Shown here: piece after piece, positions 43,440-54,695 of the stretch
How the letters are laid out: each line of letters begins with the position of its first letter
Position numbering within the stretch: position 1 is the first letter of the stretch
Assembly (NCBI GenBank): GCA_946699065.1
Contig: CAMPDV010001211.1
Location: 52,428 to 116,427 of the forward strand
Source: Loxodes magnus
Taxonomy: Eukaryota; Ciliophora; Karyorelictea; Loxodida; Loxodidae
DNA length: 64,000 bases
Reading direction: 5' to 3'
Notes under the pieces: model-generated
What the model was told of the DNA's origin: nothing
Database searches by the model: none
What the model saw: only the letters and a program-made list of their open reading frames with translations
Made by a program: the position numbers and the translations under genes

Positions 43440-45303
43440 ATAACTGCAAGTCAGATCATTCTAAGCGAGGAGAATAGCTGTGATAGAGTAAATTACTATA
43501 CAAAAGATTTAGCAACTAAACTCTAAAGTCTCTTCCTCAATAATAACAAATAACTCAAAGAAGCTACTATCTAATCAGTTCTTAAACGACCAGGATTAAT
43601 TTCAATCTTAAAGAATTGTAGATAAATAAGAACACAATAGTCTTAAAAAGAAGTTAAATCCTTATCTAACTAACTAAATTGCTTTATAAAGGATAATATA
43701 TTTAAACAACAATAAACACCTTAAACCACTCTAGTTCAAACCAAAACTACTTTATGGTCAAAAGCACCAACACAAATTTCCAACAAGGCAAATCAACAAT
43801 AGCCAAGCCAATTAAAACTAAAAACTTTTCAAAACAAAGTAACGTTTCATAGATCTGAAGCTTGACTAATTAAAATCATTTACCAATCATTTTAAGGCAG
43901 AGGATACGGTATTATTTTACAGTGCTAGGAAGGTTAGAGCAAATAATTAAGTAGAAGAAAACTTAATTAAAAGCTAGAAATTTAAATTTAGGAATGCTAA
44001 GATTAAAAGAAAACTTTCTAGTTCATTAGCATGATAAGAGAAGATAAATGCATTCAATATGAAAACTTTATATCTCCATATGTATTTGAGGAGATAAAAA
44101 GTGGTGAGTATATAATTTAAAAGTTACAAAGTTAGTATTCTGAGAGTGGTGTAATATAAAATTAATTTTAAGCAGTTCAGTCTTAGAAAGGTTGTAGCTA
44201 GCATATAAGGAAAAATGTACTTTAGAATATCAATTAGGAAAATAGAAACTTAAAAGAGAGCAAATTAACGCTAGCAGAAGGGTTATAATACTTAGAGCAA
44301 ACTGAAGAAGAGAAAAAATCCAGAATATGATAAAAGCAAAGAAGCTTCTGAAAAAAATGAGGGAAGAGAGAAATCTGAAGATTTTGAAAATATCGAAGGG
44401 AAAAAACCGAAATTATTGAAATTAATGAAAGTAGAAATAAACTGAAGATACTAAAAATACTGAAAATATCTAAAATAAGTAAGAACTGAAGAAATGGAAA
44501 ATAATACAGGCAGGGAAAATAACGAAGATATTTAAAATAATTCAGACAGGGGAAGAACTGAAGATATTTAAAATACTGAAAATATCGAAAATAAGTAAGA
44601 ACCGAAGAACTGGAAAATATCAAAGGCAGAGAAAAAAGCAAAGATATTTAAAATAATTAAGGCAGCAAAAGAACGAAGATATAGAAAATAATGAAGATCG
44701 GGAAAAATCTGAAGAAAATGAAAATAATGTAAGTATTTAAGCTCAAGGCTAGAATTAATTGCAATTCGTCGAAGAAAAAAATAGTTAAGATGAAGTTTTG
44801 AAAAAGATGAGTTATAAGTTTCAATCAGAGAAAAACTTTGTACGATCAAAATTAATACTCAAGGCTTATTTAACACAAATGGATTTCTAATTTATATGAA
44901 GATAAAGAAACAGAAATAAGATATTCAATCTTCTTTTAGAACTTAAAAGAAAAAGATCATTATAGATAGAAGTGAGCTAATAAACAAATTCCTCTGCAAC
45001 ATAGAATTTTCAGATTAACAGATAGATTTTATGAAATACGACAGTCACATTATTTATGAGAATTCTCACAAGATAAACGACAAAAGTCTGAAGTAACTAG
45101 TCTACTATAAGATTTGTTTGTTTAAGATCAATCAACAAAAAATTTGGATAGTAACACTGTAAGAATAAGATCTTATGCTGTATCTACAAAGAGCTTACGA
45201 GGGTAGTGGACAAAGTTAGTGGACAAAGTTAGAACATTTACGGCTACGCATAAGAATGCTAGAGTATACAAAAATATTCGAATATAAAGGATCCATGTGT
45301 TGA
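43440..45303 (+). CDS. unidentified gene: linker, acidic repeat, C-terminal domain
   Basis: Three parts, all plus strand. 43440-43900: Asn/Thr/Ser/Lys-rich linker (NTLNHSSSNQNYFMVKSTNT), C/A-rich DNA. 44230-44750: imperfect repeats translating to EDIQNTENIENKQEPKNW-like, then EDIENNEDREKSEENENN units, purine-rich. 44790-45303: a protein-like domain (KLCTIKINTQGLFNTNGFLI, RSELINKFLCNIEFSDQQID, KICLFKINQQKIWIVTLQEQ), ending SMC and TGA 45301-45303. The acidic part and the domain are in different frames; a short GT...AG intron or a frameshift near 44780-44800 would join them. A 14-bp tandem duplication (AGTGGACAAAGTT) lies near 45213. It may be more than one gene. Confidence 0.4.
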
Positions 45304-45649
45304 TATTTTAAACAAGTTATGTTAATTTATTATTTACACATATTGAATGAAATTAAGACGTAGCATTTTTAAAATTGGTGCTAGCATATTAAAGTCTACT
45401 AATTAGTCTCTTTAATTCTAAGCATAATTAAGTAGTCAAATATAGCTTAAATTAATAAATTGAAGTTTCAAGTCTATTTTAAATAAGAAGATAGTAGGAC
45501 TACAAATTAATTATTAAGATATAAAGTTTAAGTAATTAAGTACTTACTCTGATAATCTATATTTAATTTAATTTCTCTATAATATTTAATATTAAGATGT
45601 TAAGGATAGGTTTAAATAGACCATATCGTTTAACTATAAAATCAATTAA

Positions 45650-46600
45650 AACTAGTTTAAATCTAAATGCTTGGGTAAATCAAGTCTCTTCTAGTGTTAA
45701 TGCTTAAGAGAGTAGCTTTTAGAATTACTTTCTCACTCATATGCATTAGTAGGGTTAAAGGACGGCTTTTAGACGTTTTCCCTTCTGATTAGTGATTCCA
45801 ATTTTTTTCATTTCCAAGACCTTTCAGCATAGCTTTGTATTTTTTTTAATTCTAATGCTTTAATATAAACTAGAGAATGTCTTCATTTTCTACTTGGAGT
45901 ACTATCAAAATTTAAGACCAGTCAAAAATGTTTTTCCGTTCTTACGCTTCACAGAAAAATTACAACTATTCTTACCTTTATATTTTTGCTACTACTGAAA
46001 ATTAACTCGTTTTCCATCTTCTTTAGAGCTAAACTGAATAATAATTATCACTTCTAACATTGGATTTTAATACTGATAATCTTCAATCCCTGTATTATAA
46101 TTGCATTCCTCAACTTAATTAACAGCTGACTGATCTCTCAAATATTTCCTTCATTTAGATTGCCTTTTCAATCCCAATACTCTTTTCTTTACCTAGAAAT
46201 GTTTTAGCTTTTTAGCCTAAAATTGAGTCTCTAACTCTTTAATGTATTTGATAACTAAATTTTCTGAATATTTTGCATTTTATTTGGCTTTAAAATTTGA
46301 AGATGAAGTAAAATAAAAGAAGTGATTAAGGTAGATTACATCTAAAGCATTTAGTTAAAGTTAAAGAATTAAAGTGATTTAGCTAATATAGTTAATATAA
46401 AAAATAATGTTAAATGAAAGGAAAAGTTTAGCTCTTTATAAATAATAAGGCACTCTAGTTTTAATGTTGTAAGTTTGTTTTTGGTATTCTAAGGTTATAA
46501 GTGTAGCTTAATTGTATTTTAAGTATTAGTTATGTGAACTATAAATAATTAAGTTTTAAGTTGTAGATTCTATTATTAAATCTTATATCCAAAATAAAGA
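45650..46600 (-). CDS. unidentified minus-strand gene
   Basis: One of the minus frames at 45.85-46.31 kb reads FKAKQNAKYSENLVIKYIKE, then EECNYNTGIEDYQYQNPMLE and IQFSSKEDGKRVNFQQQQKY, a balanced composition. The other two frames are also open. Upstream (46300-46600) the sense strand is C/A-rich, as expected for a linker. No family is recognised; the start and stop are unresolved. Confidence 0.3.
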
Positions 46601-46609
46601 CTCTATTTA

Positions 46610-47100
46610 AATACTTGAGGTAAATAAATTTACCATAGTTTGCTATATTAGTGATTATATCTATATTTCTTTTATTCATTTATTCTAGCTGTGTATCAAG
46701 CTAGTAGTTTGCTTGTATTATTTTAAAATATTTTGTATCTTTCTACTATTTTAAGATAATTTTCAGCTAATGTAGTTAATTCTTTTAGTGGAAATATTGC
46801 TTAATAATAAAAATAAATAGAATGCTAATAAATATATAGTAATAGTATAAGATACCTATGATTAAGATTAACTTAAGAAAGGAATAATTAATTTATTAGT
46901 TACTTTTAAAATACTAAGCTTCTTAATATTAGTTATATAGCCTTAGTTTAATTACTTATATAACCTTACTAATGCTATTATTTTTAACTTTCTATTATCA
47001 TTTCCTTTATTTAGTTTATAATACTTTATTATTTTACCTATACACCCTTATAATTCAAACCATTCATATCTATATATTAGTTAGTGCTTCTTAGTAATAT
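46610..47100. other. AT-rich spacer
   Basis: A/T-rich DNA between two minus-strand candidate genes. Nothing recognisable. Confidence 0.3.
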
Positions 47101-47109
47101 ACTTTATAT

Positions 47110-48830
47110 TTTAAACAATGCTAAGGGTAATCATTTTAATATACTTAACTTCAACACTTCTATTATGTCATTTTTTTAATTCATCTCTCTGCAAAATTCA
47201 AACGCTAGTTTTATAATCTCCTAATTTACCTTAAGATAGCTTCAATAGTTTGTCAAATCGATGTTAAAAATCCCTCAGGTCCTTTCTATCAATACATGCT
47301 AACAAAATTTTATTAGAAGAAATAAAAATTGGCTTTCTAGGTTTATTTTTATTTTTAGATGCTTTTATTTGAGTCTTATTTCTAAATTTTTTCTTATTCT
47401 ATACATTAAAGATCTTCCTCTAAATTCTATTTTTTTACTTTCCATTTATTGAATTTAAGACTGTAGCTCATTCTAAGTTCTAAAATTATCTAACTTCACT
47501 ATTTTTGCCACTTTTGTAATTATTTAATGAGGCATTTCTTTTGTTTTGCGAAGATTTTTCTGAATTCTAATTAAGAATTCAAACTGATTATAATATTTCC
47601 TATTTGTTTATTTTCTTAGATTTTACTTTTAGCAGGTATTTTATAGTGTTTTGCTCTTATTCTGCTCAATTAATCCTTTTTCTTTTTAAATAAAAATAAT
47701 TTCCAATATCTTCAGTAAGCCCTAAAAAAATATGGTAGAAGGTTTCAAAAAGGGCTTCTATACCACCTCTTTCTAAGCTAAAAAGGAAGAGAGGAAGCAG
47801 GAAACCTAAATTTCTAGACACCACACGTCATCTTCCAAAACCTAACCTTCTTCTTAAACCATATAGAAGCAACTCTAAACAACACCCCCAGACAACTCTA
47901 GAAACACTAACATGCAACAATATCGACTGAGGACCTTCCCAAGAAGCAAAAGATTAGTAACTTTCAGGCCTAGATTAGAACATTCAACCCCTACATGGAC
48001 CTTGAGATCTCAATAAAGAACAAATCTTAGGAATGACGAAGGAGGAAATGGCTAAGCTTATCTTAGCATTAATAGGAAAAAATAAAGATCTGGAAAAGCA
48101 GATTGAAGAACTAGCTTAAGAACAGCAAAAGCATTTAGAAGATGAGAAACTCATGCTCCTAGAAACTTAAACCAAGCTGCAATGAATATCAGAATTGACG
48201 AATTCGATAGGCAGCTGGAACATTTATACGAATCGAATGAAAATATTCATATCAAATTGGAAAAATTAGAGACAAGTGTAAAATAATAGGCTATGCAATC
48301 TATCCCAATGGAGATCGAATAAGAGAATAATAAGCCAATTGAACAAACTAAAGAGAAATATTTCAGGAAAAAATGTTACATCTGCAGGATAACAGACCAC
48401 CTATGGAGACAATGCTGGAAGAGAAAGAAGATTTAATAAAAAATATGGAACGATTTAACCTAATTTTTCCCAACCAGGGATGGAGAAATTTATAAGAAGA
48501 AAGCAAGCTATATGAAGAGACAACCATTCCAAAAACTTGACAGTGAAGGGAGGAGAAGACCACCTAGAGATCAAGTTCCTATTGATTGGATAGGGAAGTA
48601 GGAAGCTTTTAAGTAGACGATCCTTCTTTAACACTTTAATTTAATTTAATCTTCAAGCCCTAAAGTCTTAAGATTTTATTTTTGATGTCTATAAATTTCT
48701 TTTTGATTTATGACTTAAAATTTCTTATTTGCAAATTATAATTGTTATTCTTATTTACTTGCTAAGTCTCAAATCCTTATTTTGGAATAGTTTTTCAGTC
48801 ACTTTAGATGGAGCTAAGATTTTAGTGAAG
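47110..48830 (-). pseudogene. host gene interrupted by an ORF1-only retroelement
   Basis: The minus-strand reading on the right of the insert (48664-48830) gives KVTEKLFQNKDLRLSKQIRI, then KSKRNLQTSKIKSQDFRA. On the left (47726 downward) the same frame resumes at DFRAY and continues HYKIPAKSKIQENKQIGNII, then LQKWQKQWSQIILELRMSYS. The duplicated target encodes the shared DFRA. Farther down, another frame looks best (DRKDLRDFQHRFDKLLKLSQ at ~47240-47300), so a frame change occurs near 47.39 kb. The family is unknown, probably helical. The insertion should inactivate it unless the element is removed. Confidence 0.45.
47709..48664 (+). mobile_element. ORF1-only retroelement with zinc knuckle and target-site duplication
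   Basis: The flanks are TCTTCAGTAAGCCCTAAA (47709-47726) and TCTTCA---AGCCCTAAA (48650-48664), a duplication with a 3-bp deletion. The head is ATGGTAGAAGGTTTCAAA, then GGCTTCTATACCACC (arms GGTAGAAG/CTTCTATACC). ORF1: a coiled coil (MTKEEMAKLILALIGKNKDL, QIEELAQEQQKHLEDEKL); a frameshift near 48183; then KYFRKKCYICRITDHLWRQC with a perfect CCHC knuckle and a basic tail. It ends in a TTAATTTAATTTAAT tract. No RT is present. Confidence 0.75.
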
Positions 48831-48839
48831 TTTAGAAGG

Positions 48840-49160
48840 TATACAAACTTTTATTGTCCCTAGTTAAGTGTTTTATTAGTTTAATTTAAATGAAATAGAA
48901 AGGTTTCTTTTATTTAATAAAGATTTATATTAAATTAAAGATATTAAATTAATATATTAATAGAAATACTTTCAGCTAAGAAATCTTCTACTATTATTAT
49001 TCTCCTTTTTCTTAAAATTATACTAATTCCCTTTATCTAAACTTGAGTCTTATTATTATTATTTTAATCTACTTCTTATTTTTAAATAAGATGATACTAT
49101 CATTTTGCTCTAAGCCTTTATAGCTAAAATATTAAAATTTAAATATTATTAAAAATATAT
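48840..49160. other. AT-rich spacer
   Basis: A/T-rich sequence between the interrupted host gene and the LINE. Nothing recognisable. Confidence 0.35.
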
Positions 49161-49275
49161 TAAAAAATGGTTAGCTTCAAGAAGGGTTTTTATACCACCT
49201 CCTCAGAGTAGGAGAGAAAACCTGAAGTATTTTCTTTTACCACATTTTTGTTTTAATTATTCCAACCTTCTTTAT

Positions 49276-52200
49276 TATGCATGGAAACCAGACTAATAAT
49301 GCAAGACCTCAAACTACGCAGGACCAAACTAACTGACCGAACGAACACGAAATAATAGAAAAAAATAGCAATATACCCATGATTGGTCGGACTTTACTAA
49401 AAGGAGGAGCACAAAATAAGAAAGGAATGTGGCAAAAAAAGTAAGCAACCTAAGTAATAATTTAACAAAATAATGAACAACTCATTTCAGCCAACGTCCC
49501 TGAAGAATAAATTAAAGGGTCTATTAAAATGCCTATGATGATTTATCAGAAATGGTGGCCGCAATTTACTTTAACCATTACTTGGAAAAAACTGATTTAG
49601 TAGAGAAAAAGGCCAAAGACTAAGAAGTTATACAAGTGTTTAGAAATCAAATATGGAAGGATTACGGACAAGCAGTGGCGAAGTTCATAGTGAAATAAAA
49701 CGGAATTGTTTTCTTGGTATTTAACAATGAAGAAAGATACTAACATTTCACTTAAGTCAGGGAATGAATGTTCAAAGGAGTTAGAATTCCTATCTAAGCT
49801 AGAAACTAATTGGAATATTTTGACATTCACAACTACCCAATTTACTTCATAATTAACGAATACTCAAATATGAAGGAAGTAATGGAAATAATAAGATAAT
49901 ATGGAAAATCAAGAGGAGAGATATAGCATACATATCCAAACATAACAATGCTAACAGGGGGCAGTGTAGTCTACCTAGATTTAAAGGATGTAGACGAAGC
50001 AAAAAGGATACCAGAAGTAATAGATTTGAATGGAAACAAAATGAGAATATAACACCCATTAAATTTTATGTGCTGCCTATGTAAAGTGAAAGGGCACACA
50101 GACCAGCAATGCAGAAGGGTAGCAGCAGCAAAAAGGAAAAAGCTACATACAAGAGAATTAGAGATGCTTGAAGGAGAAGTTATTTTAACAATAAACAAAC
50201 CAGATTTTGAAGCAAATCAAGCAAATAAGAGGATAATTGGAGAAGAAGAATAAATGATTATAGAGGAATCAAGGGAAGAAGAGAAGGAAATAAAATGAGG
50301 AGAATAGAAAAATAATTAAAACAACTAAACAATTAAATAATAAAAAGTTTTTTATGCTAAAAGAATAAATAAAAATTATTTTTCATCAAAATGGAATTGG
50401 ACATATGTAAGACAGAGGGATAGAGAAATGTTCAAATAATTAAATAAAATAGAAAACAATCAACTAAATAATAAGATATACCATAAAGCAAATTAGAGAA
50501 AAGGATAGGATAGGTGATGGTAAAAACGCTAAACCCTAACAAAAGAAATAAGAAATAAACAAAATAGTATAATGGAGTATGTCAAGAAAAACGTAAATAA
50601 AGGAAAAAAGCAAAAAGAAATAGAACAAACTCAAGAAGAAAAAGAATAGGATGCAAGATAAAAGTGAGAAGAAAGAAGTAAATTGAAGCAAACTTCAATG
50701 AGAATGTACTATGCTAAGAAACCGATAAACAAAAATGAACAATTATCCGACTTCAACTAATAGGAAAAGGAAAAAGAAGAAGATTAGAATAGATAAGAAG
50801 AAGGAAAAGGTAGATAATAAGATGAAAAAGATAAAAAATGGGAAAGAACTAATAAAGAAAATAATATGGAAGCATAGAATGATAGATAAGAAGAAGAAAA
50901 GGTGGAGAAGGAAGATGAATAAAAAGAAGAATAAGGTGAAGAGGAAGTAGAGGGAATGAGTGTAAAAAAAGATTAAGAATAAGTCATAAAAATAGGGACA
51001 GCAAATTTTAGGGGAGTAAGAAGTGCAAAAGAGGCACTAGCCAAATTCATGACTCAAAAAAGTATCCACATAATGGCAATATAAGAAATTTAGATTGAAG
51101 ATTAAAAAGATATGTGTAATATAGCAGGATATAAACACTTAATAAATGTGGGATCAAAAAAAGGAAAAGGAGTAGCATTCTATATTAGAAACGACATATG
51201 TAAGGAGATCAGAGAGATATAGAATGAAGTAAACCAAATGACGCTCTTTGGAGGAGCGAGAGTAATGGCAATAGAAATAATGAAATAATTAGCAGTAATA
51301 AATGTCTACGCTCCTGTTGCAAATAACAACGAACAGTATGAACCTTTCTATAATTTAGTGAATGAATTTAAACTATAAGCAATAGAAAAAGGATTTAATA
51401 TAATGATAATAGGAGACTGAAATGCACACATAGAAAAACGACTGCCAAAGAAAACAAACTCAGCAGGAAAGAGAATGACACAGTTTATGAAACAGAATAA
51501 TTTAATATGCCTAGACCCAACTGAAATAGGTACCTTTTTTCAATAAAACAATGAGTATAAAATAGATTACTTTTTAATCGAAGAGAGAATGAGAGAAAAG
51601 GTGATAAAGAGTGATTTTTATTACTCATACGTAATAGGTGACCATAGGCCTGGTATTGTATAGGTAAAGATGGGTAAAGAAGTAAGAAAGCCATAGAAGA
51701 TAGCAAAAATAAACTACCTACTATTAAAGAAAAAAGAGATATAAGAAAAATTTGAAAGATTTATACAAGAAAATCTCTAAGAAGAAGAAATTGATAACCT
51801 AAACGGCACATAGACTTATAAATGATGAAAGAAAAAGATATAAGAAGGAGTTTAAATAGTATGTGGAAAATTCAAAACATAAAACTCTAAGATATATAAA
51901 TATTCAGAAACAGCAAAATAGTGTAATAAAATCTTTAGAAAATGCAGCAAACAATTAAAATAAAGGATAAAGAACAGAGAACAAATAAATGAAAATCAAT
52001 AAATTGAGAATCAAAGAGAATACCAAAGAGTAAGATAAGAATACATTTAATCAAGAAAAAAAGATAAAAGAAACTAACTAAACCTATTTATGGACAATAT
52101 AAATAAAGGAAGTCTAACAGATATGTGGAAGAAACTAAAAAGCTTACTTAATAGGAAAAATAATTAATGAGTATCCTTATTAAAAGAAGATGTTAATACT

Positions 52201-54586
52201 TTCAGGGATGAATGGTAGAAACTGTATGAAGATGGCGATAATACGCTACCAACTAAATTCTTAAACAAGAGATAAATAGTGGTAAACAAATATGAAATTT
52301 GAGAAAGCATTGATTAATTGGCTAAATGAAAAGCAGTAGGACCTGATGAAATACAAGTAGGCACAATATTAGCAGGCGGGAAAAAACTAACAGAAGTAAC
52401 ATGTAAAATGATTTATAAGATGATTTAAGAGGGAGTAATACCTTAAGAGATGAAATAATAATACATAATATTAATATACAAAAAAGGAGGATAGATGAGC
52501 CCGATGAATTATAGACCAATCTCTTTACTGAATCATGCTTTAAAAATAGTAGATGCATGAATTTTATAGCAACTATAAGGATATCTGCATAATGATGAAA
52601 GCGAATATTAATATGGCTTTAAAAAAGGAAAATCATGCTCACTATAAATTTTCAACCTAAGAACAGTATAGGAATGATCAATACGGAACAAAAAAGATAT
52701 TTTCGTAATATTTGTTGATATTAAAAAAGCGTACGACTCGGTGCAAAGAAAAGATATATGATAAATCCTAAACTATCTAAAAGTACCGGAATAGATAATT
52801 AAACTCCTAGCAAACTTCTACTGTGAAGAAGAAAATAAACTTAAAATCAATGAATAAATAGCAAAATCATTCGCGACAAATAAAGGACTAAAACAGGGAA
52901 GCATAACGTCGCCAAGATTATTTACTTAATAATAGTAAGACTTCTCCATAGCTTGGAAGATTAAAAGCTAGGAATTACGATAGACTTTAAAAATTAGGAG
53001 GGATGAACACAAGAAATATATGCAGGATGTTTTGCATATGCAGATGACCTAGCCTTAATAAATGAATGAGAATAATTAGAGGAAGTAATCAAAAATTTAA
53101 CCTCATAGGTAGAAAAATACAAGCTGGAAATTGCAGATAGAACAAAATTAATGATATGAAAAGCAGCAGAAAATAGAAACTGAGAAAATATAGGCAATAC
53201 TATTGAGGTGGGAAATTTAAGAATCGAAAGAGTAACGACCTTTTAGTACCTAGGGCATATAATAGAAGAGACCATCAACTTTGAAAAACACATGGAGAAC
53301 AGACTAGAAGCAGCATAAAAGATGTAAACATGAATACTGGGTAAAATAACAATGAACAAGGGATTAACACCATATAATGCAGGAATAATGATAAAAACGT
53401 TCGTAAGCTCAGTATTCAGCTATGGGACAGAAGTTACCCCATATTGTAAATAATTTGTAGGAAAATAAGTGATGGAACAATTAGAAATAATATAGAGAAG
53501 AGAAGATCTTTACGAGCAATCATAGATGCTCCTTTCTAAGTGTAAAATGAGATGCTAGAATACGAGTTACAGTTTATGAAATTTAAACATTACCTATGGC
53601 AGAAAACGCTGAGATTAAGAGGCAGTCAAATAGGTAACTAAGGAAAAACAGTAGATGGATTAATGTTCGACCTAAGTAAAGAAGAGAACTTTATTTTTGA
53701 ATAATACTGCACGATAATAAAATTAGAATTAAAAATTGAAGACAAAAATATATTTATAGATGATGGTAATAATAATCAAAAAGGGAAGAAAAACATTAAT
53801 CGTGCAATTTGAGAATATAGAGTATACGTAGAAGATAGAGAAAGAATGGAGTAAATGATAACAACTCTACAGTATAGAAAAACATGATTTGATGAATATG
53901 TAGTAGGACCACCCAACTACCTGAGATACAATAAAAATAGAAAAGAAGAAATATGCTACATATTTAGAATAAGAACGAGATGTAATGGGAGCCAGGATTG
54001 TTTAAAAGAAAGACACCTAGTTGCGACAAGCAAAAGCCCTTTCTGTAACAATGTAAGAGAAAACGAAAGACATATCATAGAAAAGAGCTCAGAATACAAA
54101 GAAAGTAGATAAATATTTATTAGAAAGTTAAGAACAATAGGAGTAGAAAGACAAGAAATGGAACTATTTGATATAATATGAGGTACGGCAAAATTCGAAA
54201 AATTCATTAGAACCTAAGAAGAGTAAAAAAGAGCTAAAACTCTTGATAATAAAAGATTATACCAAAAACATATTAGAAAAAAAAGGATACTTAGAAAAGA
54301 AAATTGAATGAAAAAAAGAAATAGGAAAAGATTATAGAACAGGAAAAGGATAGTTTTTATGAGTTTATAAAAGCTTGTTTAAGAAGAAAAGAATTAGAAA
54401 CGAAAATTAGCAAAGTATGTTAAAAAAAAAATAATGGACGCTTGTAACAAAGAATCAATAAAACGTAGATAGATAGAAGACAGAAGAACAAGAGATATTG
54501 AAGAAGAAAATGATGAAGATATGGAACTAATAAGAGAAGAATTTTTATTACCTGAAGGCTTACTTGAAAAAATAGACATGTATTGA
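49276..54586 (+). pseudogene. LINE polyprotein: gag-like, CCHC, AP-endonuclease, reverse transcriptase
   Basis: ATG 49276 (MHGNQTNNARPQTTQDQTNW). After a frameshift near 49540, an RRM-like region and the knuckle CCLCKVKGHTDQQC (50071-50112) share one frame with the rest to ~52925. Endonuclease: IMAIQEIQ, NVYAPV, IGDWNAH (51409-51429, Trp = TGA), KIDYFLI, GDHRPG. RT: KWKAVGPDEI, MNYRPISLLN, FVDIKKAYDS (motif A, ~52720), GLKQGSITSPRLF (motif B), FAYADDLALI (catalytic YADD, 53037-53048). The C-terminal Zn motif is SPFCNNVRENERHII (one Cys changed). Frameshifts near 52930, 53500 (5-bp AGAAG duplication) and 54420 (A run) break the copy. The gag-like part and EN-RT are not separated by any stop except TGA=Trp, suggesting one long protein. 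It ends at TGA 54584-54586. Confidence 0.9.
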
Positions 54587-54596
54587 AACATTTATT

Positions 54597-54653
54597 AAAG
54601 AGCTGCGCACCAACGAGGTGCTACGCGCTCTATAATCAAATTTATTTATTTAT
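54597..54653 (+). promoter_or_regulatory. hairpin A: 3' tail structure of the LINE
   Basis: AGAGC-T-GCG-CACC-AACGA-GGTG-CTA-CGC-GCTCT can fold with stems AGAGC/GCTCT, GCG/CGC and CACC/GGTG, then ATAATCAAATTTATTTATTTA. The same structure ends SINEs at 9031, 12201(-), 13770, 25032, 59045(-), 61237(-) and 62067. By analogy with stringent LINEs (for example eel UnaL2) it is the probable recognition site for the RT in target-primed reverse transcription. Confidence 0.8.
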
Positions 54654-54695
54654 AAAAAAGTGGAGATAATTTTAAAAGATCAAAATGATTGATTA

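Larger units (their letters stand above)
49162..54655 (+). mobile_element. near full-length LINE retrotransposon (5.5 kb) ending in hairpin A
   Basis: The 5' head AAAAAATGGTTAGCTTCAAG then GGGTTTTTATACCACCTCC is the same kind of head as on the ORF1-only elements. The body codes for a gag-like domain, AP-endonuclease and reverse transcriptase (next entry). The TGA stop at 54584 is followed 11 nt later by hairpin A (54597-54637) and an ATTTATTTATTTA tail. I could not identify a target-site duplication. A closely related fragment is at 31147-31600; more distant RT fragments are at 29.75-31.1, 57.6-59.0 and 62.6-63.8 kb. Confidence 0.9.

Noticed and set aside
44234-44849. Two overlapping hydrophobic standard-code frames on the minus strand, Phe/Leu/Ser-rich
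   Set aside because: They are the antisense of the purine-rich acidic repeats on the plus strand; repeated GAAGAT/AAAATA becomes TTC/TTT codons. No membrane family resemblance.
49162-54655. Bacterial-type reverse transcriptase, retron or defence system
   Set aside because: The AP-endonuclease order, CCHC knuckle, YADD with NYRPISLLN and C-terminal Zn motif are those of eukaryotic non-LTR retrotransposons.
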